Part shown: positions 8,611 through 15,432 of the stretch, one piece after another
How the letters are laid out: each line of letters starts with the position of its first letter
Position numbering within the stretch: the first letter of the stretch is position 1
Source: Prevotella sp.
GTDB taxonomy: Bacteria; Bacteroidota; Bacteroidia; Bacteroidales; Bacteroidaceae
Assembly (NCBI GenBank): GCA_017428805.1
Contig: JAFRQC010000158.1
Span: 1 to 48,203, forward strand
Direction of reading: 5' to 3'
DNA length: 48,203 nucleotides
Made by a program: the position numbers and the translations under genes
The notes under the pieces: generated by a model
What the model was told of the DNA's origin: nothing
What the model saw: the letters and a program-made list of their open reading frames with translations, nothing else
Database searches by the model: none

Positions 8611-9990
8611 ATGAGAAAAATGAGTTTTTTGACAGTATTGGCGGCCATGCTGCTAAACTGTGGTATTGCAAACGCCCAGACCGCGACGGGAAGTCAAGCA
8701 GAAGATCAGACAGAGAGTCAGAATGAAGGCTCCAAAGAATCCCTTTCTAAGAAAAATGGTGTGAAGTGGGGTGATGTCAATGATGACAACAAGGTCGATG
8801 CCGCTGACATTGCCGTCCTTGTCAACATTATTATGGGCAAGTATGAGAATACCGGTGAGAATACTGGTGAGAATACTGGTGAGAATACCGGTGAGAATAC
8901 TGGTGAGAATACCGGTGAGAATACTGGTGAGAATACCGGTGAGAATACTGGTGAGAATACCGGTACCGAGCCTGCCACAGAAACTTACTATTTCGGCCTG
9001 ACTATCACAAAGCCTATGGCTTCCAATTACACCACAGGCCCTGCCGGAATGCCGAGCTTTATTTCTAATGACTATAAGTCTCTCGATGAAGTTGTGAAAG
9101 CACAGCCAAAGCTCGCTGTAGCCGCAAACTCCTATGGCGTTTTCTACTATCCGAAGGCATGGGGTACTCAGGACTTGGTGATTCAGGACGAGAGCGGTAA
9201 TATTTACACCGTAAAGGAGTCTTCTATTGACATCTCTGACTACATTGCTTTCGAGACAAACAAGAAAGTCCTCGACGCAACGACGATCTACCTTAGGACA
9301 CGGGCTGCCGCAGATGAATTAATGAAGCAGTTCTCGAATGCTAAAGTTGATCCAGAACCCGCTACGCCTGTAGTAACTCCTCCAGTAGACAATCCTTCAG
9401 TAGACAATCCTTCAGTAGATAATCCTCCAGTAGACAATCCTCCTGTTGTGACTCCTGGTGAAGCTGTGTATACTGGTGAGAACGGAATTAGATTCGTAAT
9501 AAAGAATAACCTCGGTGTGGAAGCAAGATTCTCTGGTAAAGTCATTCTTAATGTATCCAGAAATCCTAATGACTGGACAAACTCAACACAAGTCAATGCC
9601 AACATGCATGGACCGACCTCAGGCACCAGCTGGGCATATAACGATATTATTATACAACCCGGTGGATCTTATACATCACCTCTTATAACAACAATTGATG
9701 GCATATATATGCCTGGTACTAATTTCACTGACGGTACATGGTATTTCATGAATGCAGATAACGGTCCATACGTTCATTCGATATACCTATATTCTAGAAT
9801 ATGGAACACCAAGAAAAACGAAAGCAGTGGATCTAATCATATGTATGTTGCGGCTCCTCCTCAGAATACAAAACTTATGAGAGGTTATACATATAATTTG
9901 ACTTTGAATTGGAAAAACCCAGAAGCAACGTTAGATCCTGATGGTAGTGGCCACTATGTAATATTAGGTTATGGAAAAACAAAGCTATAA
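8611..9990 (+). CDS. Secreted repeat protein with one dockerin-like EF-hand
   Basis: The 459-residue protein has a signal peptide (cleavage likely after GIANA), then a dockerin-type calcium loop, GDVNDDNKVDAADIAVLVNI (about residues 54-73), with Asp/Asn at the expected positions. Ten ENTG units follow (about 79-118), then an unrecognised domain, a low-complexity P-x-VDNP linker (four 15-bp units at 9381-9440), and a C-terminal domain of about 170 residues rich in aromatic and Asn residues that looks beta-rich and exported. I do not recognise either large domain. No TAnnTTTG promoter is visible in the 40-bp gap, so it may be cotranscribed with the acyltransferase operon; a strong terminator follows. 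Confidence 0.75.
   Translation: MRKMSFLTVLAAMLLNCGIANAQTATGSQAEDQTESQNEGSKESLSKKNGVKWGDVNDDNKVDAADIAVLVNIIMGKYENTGENTGENTGENTGENTGENTGENTGENTGENTGENTGTEPATETYYFGLTITKPMASNYTTGPAGMPSFISNDYKSLDEVVKAQPKLAVAANSYGVFYYPKAWGTQDLVIQDESGNIYTVKESSIDISDYIAFETNKKVLDATTIYLRTRAAADELMKQFSNAKVDPEPATPVVTPPVDNPSVDNPSVDNPPVDNPPVVTPGEAVYTGENGIRFVIKNNLGVEARFSGKVILNVSRNPNDWTNSTQVNANMHGPTSGTSWAYNDIIIQPGGSYTSPLITTIDGIYMPGTNFTDGTWYFMNADNGPYVHSIYLYSRIWNTKKNESSGSNHMYVAAPPQNTKLMRGYTYNLTLNWKNPEATLDPDGSGHYVILGYGKTKL
8845..8964 (+). repeat. Ten-unit 12-bp minisatellite encoding ENTG
   Basis: Ten perfect-length units of GAGAATACYGGT occur head to tail with no interruption. Only the ninth base varies (C T T C T C T C T C), giving a mostly alternating 24-bp higher-order unit. 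The repeat is in frame, so copy-number changes would alter protein length without a frameshift. Confidence 0.95.
9381..9440 (+). repeat. Four-unit 15-bp tandem repeat encoding P/S-VDNP
   Basis: Four units of TYCAGTAGAYAATCC lie head to tail within the same gene and encode a Pro/Val/Asp/Asn linker between two domains. Confidence 0.9.
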
Positions 9991-10014
9991 TAAACGATGA
10001 TAACGTTTTAAAGG

Positions 10015-10049
10015 CAGGAGTCTCCATTCGTGAGGCTCCTGTTTTTTTT
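10015..10049 (+). terminator. Rho-independent terminator after the dockerin-like gene
   Basis: CAGGAGTCTC (10015-10024) pairs with GAGGCTCCTG (10032-10041) with one G-T wobble, a 7-nt loop and a run of eight T (10042-10049). Confidence 0.85.
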
Positions 10050-10143
10050 GTCTGAAAATTTCAAAGCATGTACAGCAATTCTTTACAGCCATGTATAAGT
10101 CTGATAATCAGGCGGTTATGATTACTTTGGTTTTAGGCTAAGG

Positions 10144-10231
10144 AAACTCGGACTTTAGTTAGGGTAAACTCGGACTTTCCCCTAACGAAACTCCCACTTT
10201 GGACTATCCAAACTGCCAGTTTTCTTGCTGT
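10144..10231 (+). repeat. Four-unit 22-bp periodic array
   Basis: Thirteen-base motifs AAACTCGGACTTT, AAACTCGGACTTT, AAACTCCCACTTT and AAACTGCCAGTTT begin at 10144, 10166, 10188 and 10210, each exactly 22 bp from the last. The fourth is a perfect palindrome (AAACT-gcc-AGTTT). The 9-bp spacers differ, although those after units 1 and 2 contain GTTAGGG and CCCTAAC, which are complementary. Confidence 0.85.
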
Positions 10232-10294
10232 TGATTTGGAATGTAAAATATTTTCTTTGTTGTAAGCAGTTCGTATGCACTCTATATGTCCATG

Positions 10295-10437
10295 TTGTGA
10301 CAGTTGTGACAATTAAATATTCGCCTACCTGAACATTTTATTATATATATTATTATATATATGTATATAGATAATTGTAGATTCAAAGATGTTTCCTTCG
10401 CGAAAATAACTGTCACAACTGTCACAACCGTCACAAT
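10295..10437. repeat. Inverted 9-bp iteron clusters around an AT-rich core
   Basis: Two units of TTGTGACAG/TTGTGACAA (10295-10312) face three units of TGTCACAAC/TGTCACAAC/CGTCACAAT (10411-10437). Positions 10295-10311 and 10411-10427 are exact inverted repeats of 17 bp. The roughly 100 bp between them is AT-rich. No neighbouring gene explains the structure. Confidence 0.85.
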
Positions 10438-10458
10438 GGTCAGATTTCTGCCGTATTA

Positions 10459-10490
10459 TTTGCTTAGATGATTTATTATTTGTAATTTTG
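10459..10490 (+). promoter_or_regulatory. Promoter of the CotH-kinase gene
   Basis: TTTG (10459-10462), 20 bp, then TAATTTTG (10483-10490). Transcription should begin near 10497, which rules out an in-frame start at 10488 and supports the ATG at 10515. Confidence 0.75.
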
Positions 10491-10514
10491 CAGCAGAATT
10501 TAAGATGTAGATAT

Positions 10515-11906
10515 ATGTTGGCATATAAGAAGTTCATTTTGGTATGGGTCGTTTTCATGTTGATACCGCTTTCCGCTATGGCTGGGGGAACGGAGCTTGG
10601 CAGGCAATACTGCTCCGGCACGCTGCCCATTATGTTTATCAATTCAGAAGCACCCGTCACAACCAAAGAGTATTACGTAAACGCTACTTGCTATATTGAT
10701 GCCCTTGGGCAAGAAGGGTATGAGTCGTTGGGTACGGCAGAGTCTCCGTTGGTATTGGAAATCAAAGGACATGGTAACCATACATGGAAGGAATATGCCA
10801 AGAAGCCCTATCGCCTGAAGTTCGAGGACAAAGTGGAACCGCTGGGGATGAAAAAGAACCGCCATTTCACCCTGTTGCCCCATGTTGATGACGACATGGT
10901 ATATCTTCGTAATACTGTTGGTTTTGAATTGAGCCGATTGATAGGAATGGCATATACGCCAGCACAGGAACCAGTAGAGGTGGTTCTCAACGGCGACTAT
11001 GTCGGTCTCTATATGCTGACGGAGAAAATCCGTATTGGCAAGAATCGGGTAGAGATTACAGAACAGGCGGACATGTCGGAAGACCCAGAAGAGATCACGG
11101 GGGGATGGTTGTTGGAAATTGACAATTATGAGTATGATGACCAGATATTTATAAGAAACGAAATCAGAGATCAGGATTGTTTGAATATGACAATTCATGA
11201 GCCGGAAGTGTTGTCGCGTGAACAAAGAAGTTATATTACTTCATTCATTAAAGATACGGATAAAGCCATCTATTCCCCCAATAAATCCAGTAAGATCTGG
11301 GAGAAATATATTGATATGGATACGTTGGCGCGTTATTATATAGTCAGGGAGATTGTCGATGATGCAGAATCGTTTCGTGGCAGTTGCTATATCCATAAGG
11401 AGAGAGGGCGCGATACCAAATTGATTTTTGGCCCCGTGTGGGACTTTGGGAATGCGTTCCACCGAGGGTACGACAAATTTGTATGGCAAGATCCGCCTTA
11501 TGGATCCGTCTGGATAAAGGAAATCTATCAGTTCCACAGGTTCAGGGACTGCGTTATGGATATTTGGCAGCCTTTCCTTGGCATGCAATATCCTAAGTTG
11601 GATAAGGCTATCGATGACTTCATTGAACGCATTCGCTATGCAATAGAGAGCGATATAGCCCGTTGGCCGGGAAATAATCCAGGTTCCATAGATGGTAGAA
11701 AACTATTGATGAAACAATGTCTTGCTGAAAAGGTGGCGTTCTTGACAAACGAATGGGGCGAAGGTATCATAAACGGTATCTCTTCACCCACCATGACACA
11801 GGACAACGCCCCTTATTGGTACACATTGGAAGGACGGCGACTCAATGCGCGACCATCAACACCAGGCCTGTATATCTATGGGAAGAAGAAAGTGGTGATT
11901 CGATAA
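10515..11906 (+). CDS. Secreted CotH-kinase family protein with T9SS-like C-terminal tail
   Basis: The 463-residue protein has a signal peptide (about residues 1-24). It then has features of the CotH kinase family: TWKEYAKKPYRLKFE, a LLPHVDDDMVYLRN segment, YMLTEKIRIGKNRVEI, and the acidic metal-site motif FGPVWDFGNAF. CotH proteins resemble protein kinases; the Bacillus spore-coat member is reported to phosphorylate a coat protein, while the role in Bacteroidetes is unknown. The last about 30 residues (YTLEGRRL ... GLYIYGKKKVVIR) match the short tail of many Prevotella-type secreted proteins and suggest type IX secretion. An acyltransferase gene follows after 27 bp. The start was chosen by the promoter position and signal peptide. 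Confidence 0.85.
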   Translation: MLAYKKFILVWVVFMLIPLSAMAGGTELGRQYCSGTLPIMFINSEAPVTTKEYYVNATCYIDALGQEGYESLGTAESPLVLEIKGHGNHTWKEYAKKPYRLKFEDKVEPLGMKKNRHFTLLPHVDDDMVYLRNTVGFELSRLIGMAYTPAQEPVEVVLNGDYVGLYMLTEKIRIGKNRVEITEQADMSEDPEEITGGWLLEIDNYEYDDQIFIRNEIRDQDCLNMTIHEPEVLSREQRSYITSFIKDTDKAIYSPNKSSKIWEKYIDMDTLARYYIVREIVDDAESFRGSCYIHKERGRDTKLIFGPVWDFGNAFHRGYDKFVWQDPPYGSVWIKEIYQFHRFRDCVMDIWQPFLGMQYPKLDKAIDDFIERIRYAIESDIARWPGNNPGSIDGRKLLMKQCLAEKVAFLTNEWGEGIINGISSPTMTQDNAPYWYTLEGRRLNARPSTPGLYIYGKKKVVIR

Positions 11907-11933
11907 CGGGTATCAAATTGTTGATTGATTACA

Positions 11934-12971
11934 ATGAATCCAAAGCGTGTTCTCTCGTTTGACGTGATGCGTATCGTGGCAGCTTTTGCCATTGTGGTGC
12001 AGCATGTGAGTGGACAGTTCTGGCATCTGCTTTTCCCTTCCGCAGAATGGGAAATCAGAAATGTATATTCGTCTCTAGTTCAATGGGGTGTGCCAGTATT
12101 CTTCATGATCTCTGGTGCTTTGTTCCTTTCTCCAGACAAGCCCTTGATCATCAGACGCCTCTTCGGAAAGAATCTGCTACGTATTGTCTATGCCTTCCTC
12201 TTTTGGTCAGCCATATATATCTTGGTCACTGAGGGACTGGGGCAAGGACTGAAGATATACTTCTTAAGTGTGCTTAAGGGACCGCCTCATTTCTGGTTCC
12301 TGACGGTGATGATAGGTATTTATCTGACGTTGCCGGCATTGAAGGGCATCGCAGGACAGGAAAAGGCGTTTAACTATCTGGTGGGGTTAGCCATCGTAAC
12401 CACATTCGTCATTCCTTCCGTATTCAGTCATTTGGAGCTGTTCAACCCGTTGCGGAAGCAGGCACTGGCTGACTATTACGACGGCTATGGCCTGACGTCG
12501 CTCTATTTCATCACCTATTTTATTATAGGACATTGGCTCTTTTCCCATACGATCTCCAGTCGTATGAGGAAAATCATCTATTTGTTGGCGGCCTTGAGCA
12601 TCGTGGCTTCTGCCCTCGCAACTCGCTGGCTGTCATATCGGTTAGGCTTCTGCCATAGTTTCTTTTATGAAGACCTGCATCCCTTTGTACTCATTCAAGG
12701 GGTAGCCGTGTTCGTCTTCTTCAAAGAGCGCTTTAGGGTCCTTTCATCACAGGCGAGCCGTATCGTCCTCAATCTTTCCAATTACAGCTTTGGTATCTAT
12801 TTGGTTCATCCACTCATGATCTACTTGTGTACGAATTTCCTTGGATTCAATTCCTCTACTTTCCCTGTGGTGTGGTTTGGTCCCGTTTATAGCGTATTCA
12901 TATTTATCCTCTCTTTCCTATTGGTGAAGCTGATCAGCATGATTCCCTTTATGAGAAAGTTTGTGATGTGA
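11934..12971 (+). CDS. Acyltransferase-3 family membrane protein (OafA/WecH-like)
   Basis: The 345-residue protein has about ten hydrophobic segments and the family's N-terminal motif, SFDVMRIVAAFAIVVQHVS, with the conserved Arg/His region, then VPVFFMISGALFL. Family members O-acetylate sugars or glycans using acetyl-CoA. The start is the ATG at 11934; an upstream TTG in frame adds only three residues. It lies 27 bp after the CotH gene and its stop overlaps a possible GTG of the next gene. Together with the MBOAT operon it makes this region rich in glycan acylation genes, but no direct link to the CotH protein is shown. Confidence 0.85.
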   Translation: MNPKRVLSFDVMRIVAAFAIVVQHVSGQFWHLLFPSAEWEIRNVYSSLVQWGVPVFFMISGALFLSPDKPLIIRRLFGKNLLRIVYAFLFWSAIYILVTEGLGQGLKIYFLSVLKGPPHFWFLTVMIGIYLTLPALKGIAGQEKAFNYLVGLAIVTTFVIPSVFSHLELFNPLRKQALADYYDGYGLTSLYFITYFIIGHWLFSHTISSRMRKIIYLLAALSIVASALATRWLSYRLGFCHSFFYEDLHPFVLIQGVAVFVFFKERFRVLSSQASRIVLNLSNYSFGIYLVHPLMIYLCTNFLGFNSSTFPVVWFGPVYSVFIFILSFLLVKLISMIPFMRKFVM

Positions 12972-12997
12972 CACCTATTCATATATATGACTGTTTC

Positions 12998-14587
12998 ATG
13001 ACGAACGAATATCAGATACGGGTAACGCCAGAGGTGGCTGCACAGGAGGACAGGCTGATGCGGTGGTTGGCGGATGAGCAAGGCATCGACGAAAGGACGA
13101 TTTATGGGGTGAGGATCCTCAAACGAAGCATTGATGCACGTCAGAGACAGATATTTGTCAACCTGAAGGTCAGAGTCTATGTCAATGAACAACCTCATGA
13201 TGATGAGTATGTCAGGACGGAATACCAGAATGTGGAAGGCCGTCCTCAGGTGATTGTCGTGGGGGCTGGCCCTGGTGGACTGTTTGCTGCGCTGAGACTG
13301 ATAGAATTGGGTCTGCGGCCTATCGTGCTGGAGAGAGGAAAGAATGTTCATGAACGAAAGAAGGATTTGGCCAATATCACCAAGACCCAGAAGGTGGATG
13401 CAGAGAGCAACTACTGTTTTGGTGAGGGTGGGGCTGGTGCCTATTCTGATGGCAAGCTTTACACCCGAAGCAAGAAACGTGGTAATACGGACAAGATCCT
13501 GAATGTCTTCTGTCAGCATGGGGCATCGACGACTATTCTGGCTGATGCCCATCCCCATATAGGAACAGACAGACTCCCCAAGGTAATTGAGGCCATGCGT
13601 AATACGATAATCCAATCTGGGGGCGAGGTACATTTTCAGACCAAGATGACCCAACTGATAATCAATGGCGATAAGGTCATTGGTTGTATAGCAGACAAAG
13701 AGTATCTTGGACCTGTCATTCTTGCCACAGGCCACTCTGCCAGAGACGTTTATCGCTATTTGGCTGAAGCAAAAGTGGAGATTGAGGCGAAAGGCATTGC
13801 TGTAGGTGTCAGACTGGAACATCCGTCTCATTTAATCAATCAGATACAGTATCATTCGAAGCAGGGTAGAGGACGATGGTTGCCTGCTGCAGAGTATTCG
13901 ATGGTAACACAGGTGGATGGTCGGGGCGTGTATTCGTTCTGCATGTGTCCTGGTGGCTTTGTGATTCCTGCAGCCACAGACAAGGAGCAGATTGTTGTCA
14001 ATGGTATGAGTCCTGCTAGCCGTGGCACTCAATGGAGCAATAGCGGCATGGTGGTAGAGGTGAGGCTAGAGGATATTCAGACCACCCCTGACCCCTCCTA
14101 CTCAGGAGGGGAAGAGGATACTCTTAGAATGATGTACTTCCAAGAGGAACTTGAGAAAATGTGCTGGCAGCAGGGTAATATGAAACAGACGGCTCCTGCA
14201 CAGAGGATGGCAGACTTTGTCAATAATAAACTGAGTTACGACTTGCCGAAATCGTCATACGCTCCTGGACTGATTTCAAGTCCCTTGCACTTCTGGTTGC
14301 CAAAGATGATTTCTAAACGTTTGCAGGAGGGCTTTAAGATCTTTGGCCGACAGGCACATGGCTTCCTGACAAATGAAGCAACCTTAATTGCTGTTGAGAC
14401 CAGAACGAGCAGTCCTGTACGTATTGTCAGAGACCACGAAACGTTGCAACATATTCGTATTCAGGGACTTTTCCCTTGTGGGGAAGGTGCTGGCTATGCT
14501 GGAGGAATCGTCTCTGCAGGTGTCGACGGAGAACGATGCGCAGAAGCTGCAGCACAATACATTTTTAGCAACGGACATCAGGACTAA
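12998..14587 (+). CDS. FAD-dependent oxidoreductase (COG2509-like)
   Basis: The 529-residue protein has an N-terminal domain of about 85 residues, then the FAD-binding motif VIVVGAGPGGLFAAL, LERGKNVHERKKD, a SNYCFGEGGAGAYSDGKLYTR segment and a C-terminal GEGAGYAGGIVSAGVDG motif. These match uncharacterised FAD-dependent dehydrogenases widespread in Bacteroidetes; the substrate is unknown. I chose the ATG at 12998; a GTG at 12968 would overlap the upstream stop. Two dispersed repeats enter the gene: a GC-rich palindrome (14078-14113) adds about a dozen in-frame residues, and a 63-bp palindrome (14569-14631) supplies the last residues and the stop codon. Confidence 0.85.
   Translation: MTNEYQIRVTPEVAAQEDRLMRWLADEQGIDERTIYGVRILKRSIDARQRQIFVNLKVRVYVNEQPHDDEYVRTEYQNVEGRPQVIVVGAGPGGLFAALRLIELGLRPIVLERGKNVHERKKDLANITKTQKVDAESNYCFGEGGAGAYSDGKLYTRSKKRGNTDKILNVFCQHGASTTILADAHPHIGTDRLPKVIEAMRNTIIQSGGEVHFQTKMTQLIINGDKVIGCIADKEYLGPVILATGHSARDVYRYLAEAKVEIEAKGIAVGVRLEHPSHLINQIQYHSKQGRGRWLPAAEYSMVTQVDGRGVYSFCMCPGGFVIPAATDKEQIVVNGMSPASRGTQWSNSGMVVEVRLEDIQTTPDPSYSGGEEDTLRMMYFQEELEKMCWQQGNMKQTAPAQRMADFVNNKLSYDLPKSSYAPGLISSPLHFWLPKMISKRLQEGFKIFGRQAHGFLTNEATLIAVETRTSSPVRIVRDHETLQHIRIQGLFPCGEGAGYAGGIVSAGVDGERCAEAAAQYIFSNGHQD
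14078..14113 (-). repeat. GC-rich palindromic dispersed repeat, copy 2 (inside a gene)
   Basis: CCCCTCCT-ACTC-AGGAGGGG (14092-14111), with the flank CAGACCACCCCT, is the reverse complement of the element at 8467-8512 apart from a shorter middle. It is read through in frame as TTPDPSYSGGEED inside the FAD-dependent oxidoreductase. Confidence 0.8.
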
Positions 14588-14631
14588 CAGGACGAAATTC
14601 TATAAAAGTCCTTAAGTCGTGTAGTCCGTTG
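14569..14631. repeat. 63-bp palindromic dispersed repeat, copy A
   Basis: The element begins CAACGGAC and ends GTCCGTTG, with internal GGACT/AGTCC-type words in opposite orientation on the two arms. Its right arm matches the reverse complement of the left arm of copy B (23129-23191) with one change over about 27 bp. It contains the stop codon of the FAD oxidoreductase (14585-14587) and may also act as a terminator. Confidence 0.8.
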
Positions 14632-14650
14632 TAAAAAAATCACGAAAAGG

Positions 14651-14682
14651 TTTGGTGGTTTCAAATATTTTTCGTAACTTTG
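14651..14682 (+). promoter_or_regulatory. Promoter of the cytidylate kinase-like gene
   Basis: TTTG (14651-14654), 20 bp, then TAACTTTG (14675-14682). Predicted transcription start is near 14690, about 30 nt before the ATG at 14720. Confidence 0.75.
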
Positions 14683-14719
14683 CCAACAAGAAAATAGTTT
14701 AACTAAAAGATAACGCTCT

Positions 14720-15340
14720 ATGAATAGGGAGGAAAAATTCGTGATTACAATCAGTCGCCAGTTCGGAACAGGCGGACATGAGATTGGCGCAGAGTTAGCC
14801 CGCAGACTTAATGTGAAGCTGCTGGATAAGCAGATTCTTAATGAGGTGGCTAAGCGTAACAGAGTCGTAGAAGAGGCTATGGAGAAGATTGAAGCCAGAA
14901 ATCCGCTCTGGCGTGATGACTTCACCAACTTCTACCAGAATTACATGAGTAAGGCCGAGTATGACGGAACGGAACACGACCAGACGTCACATGAACTTTT
15001 TGATGCACAGGCAGAAACCATTCGGAAGATTGCTGCCAAGGAGTCGTGTGTCATCGTTGGTCGTTGTGGCTTCCACATCTTTGAAGACCATCCGAATGCG
15101 CTGAAGATTTTCATCCATTCGACAGAGGATTGCCGGAAGCGCAGGATTGCTGAGAAGTATGGTTTGGACATGCGGGATGCAGCCGCAATGGTGGTCGATA
15201 ACGACTACAGCCGTGAGCTCTACACGAAGACTTTTACCGGCAAGGACTGGACCGATGCTCGGAATTATGACATCTCGATTGATGTCCGTAAATTCGGCAT
15301 AAACGGTGCTGTAGATTTCTTAATGAACTGTATTGAGTAG
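14720..15340 (+). CDS. Cytidylate kinase-like family protein
   Basis: The 206-residue protein begins with the P-loop-like segment VITISRQFGTGGHEIG, followed by LLDKQIL, VIVGRCGFHIF and a lid-like Arg-rich stretch (STEDCRKRRIAEKYG). This is the cytidylate kinase-like family, which is distinct from the housekeeping Cmk; its substrate is not established. It stands alone between its own promoter and the pheT promoter. Confidence 0.85.
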   Translation: MNREEKFVITISRQFGTGGHEIGAELARRLNVKLLDKQILNEVAKRNRVVEEAMEKIEARNPLWRDDFTNFYQNYMSKAEYDGTEHDQTSHELFDAQAETIRKIAAKESCVIVGRCGFHIFEDHPNALKIFIHSTEDCRKRRIAEKYGLDMRDAAAMVVDNDYSRELYTKTFTGKDWTDARNYDISIDVRKFGINGAVDFLMNCIE

Positions 15341-15355
15341 TTTTCTTGAGAAAAA

Positions 15356-15387
15356 TTTGTGTATATACCGATTTTTTAGTACCTTTG
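15356..15387 (+). promoter_or_regulatory. Promoter of pheT, embedded in an inverted repeat
   Basis: TTTG (15356-15359), 20 bp, then TACCTTTG (15380-15387). An exact 18-bp inverted repeat (15364-15381 and 15415-15432) spans the spacer and -7 region on one side and the bases just before the pheT ATG on the other. Confidence 0.75.
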
Positions 15388-15432
15388 CACGCTGAAATTT
15401 CACAAGTTGGTAATTACTAAAAAATCGGTATA
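15364..15432. repeat. Exact 18-bp inverted repeat around the pheT promoter
   Basis: TATACCGATTTTTTAGTA (15364-15381) is the exact reverse complement of 15415-15432; 33 bp separate the arms. The right arm abuts the start codon at 15433. The left arm lies upstream of the predicted transcription start, so the pair could form a hairpin only in read-through RNA or act at the DNA level. Confidence 0.9.

Larger units (their letters stand above)
10050..10458. other. Non-coding stretch with two repeat arrays
   Basis: No gene is credible here. The stretch holds a four-unit 22-bp periodic array (10144-10231) and an inverted pair of 9-bp iteron clusters (10295-10312 and 10411-10437) around an AT-rich core with alternating TA runs (about 10335-10370). 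It ends just before the CotH gene promoter. Confidence 0.7.

Noticed and set aside
10144..10231. CRISPR array
   Set aside because: Repeats are 13 bp and partly degenerate, spacers only 9 bp, and there are no cas genes.
15364..15432. Invertible (phase-variable) promoter at pheT
   Set aside because: Inverted repeats around promoters do drive switching in Bacteroides, but only 33 bp separate these arms, there is no nearby recombinase, and pheT should be essential.
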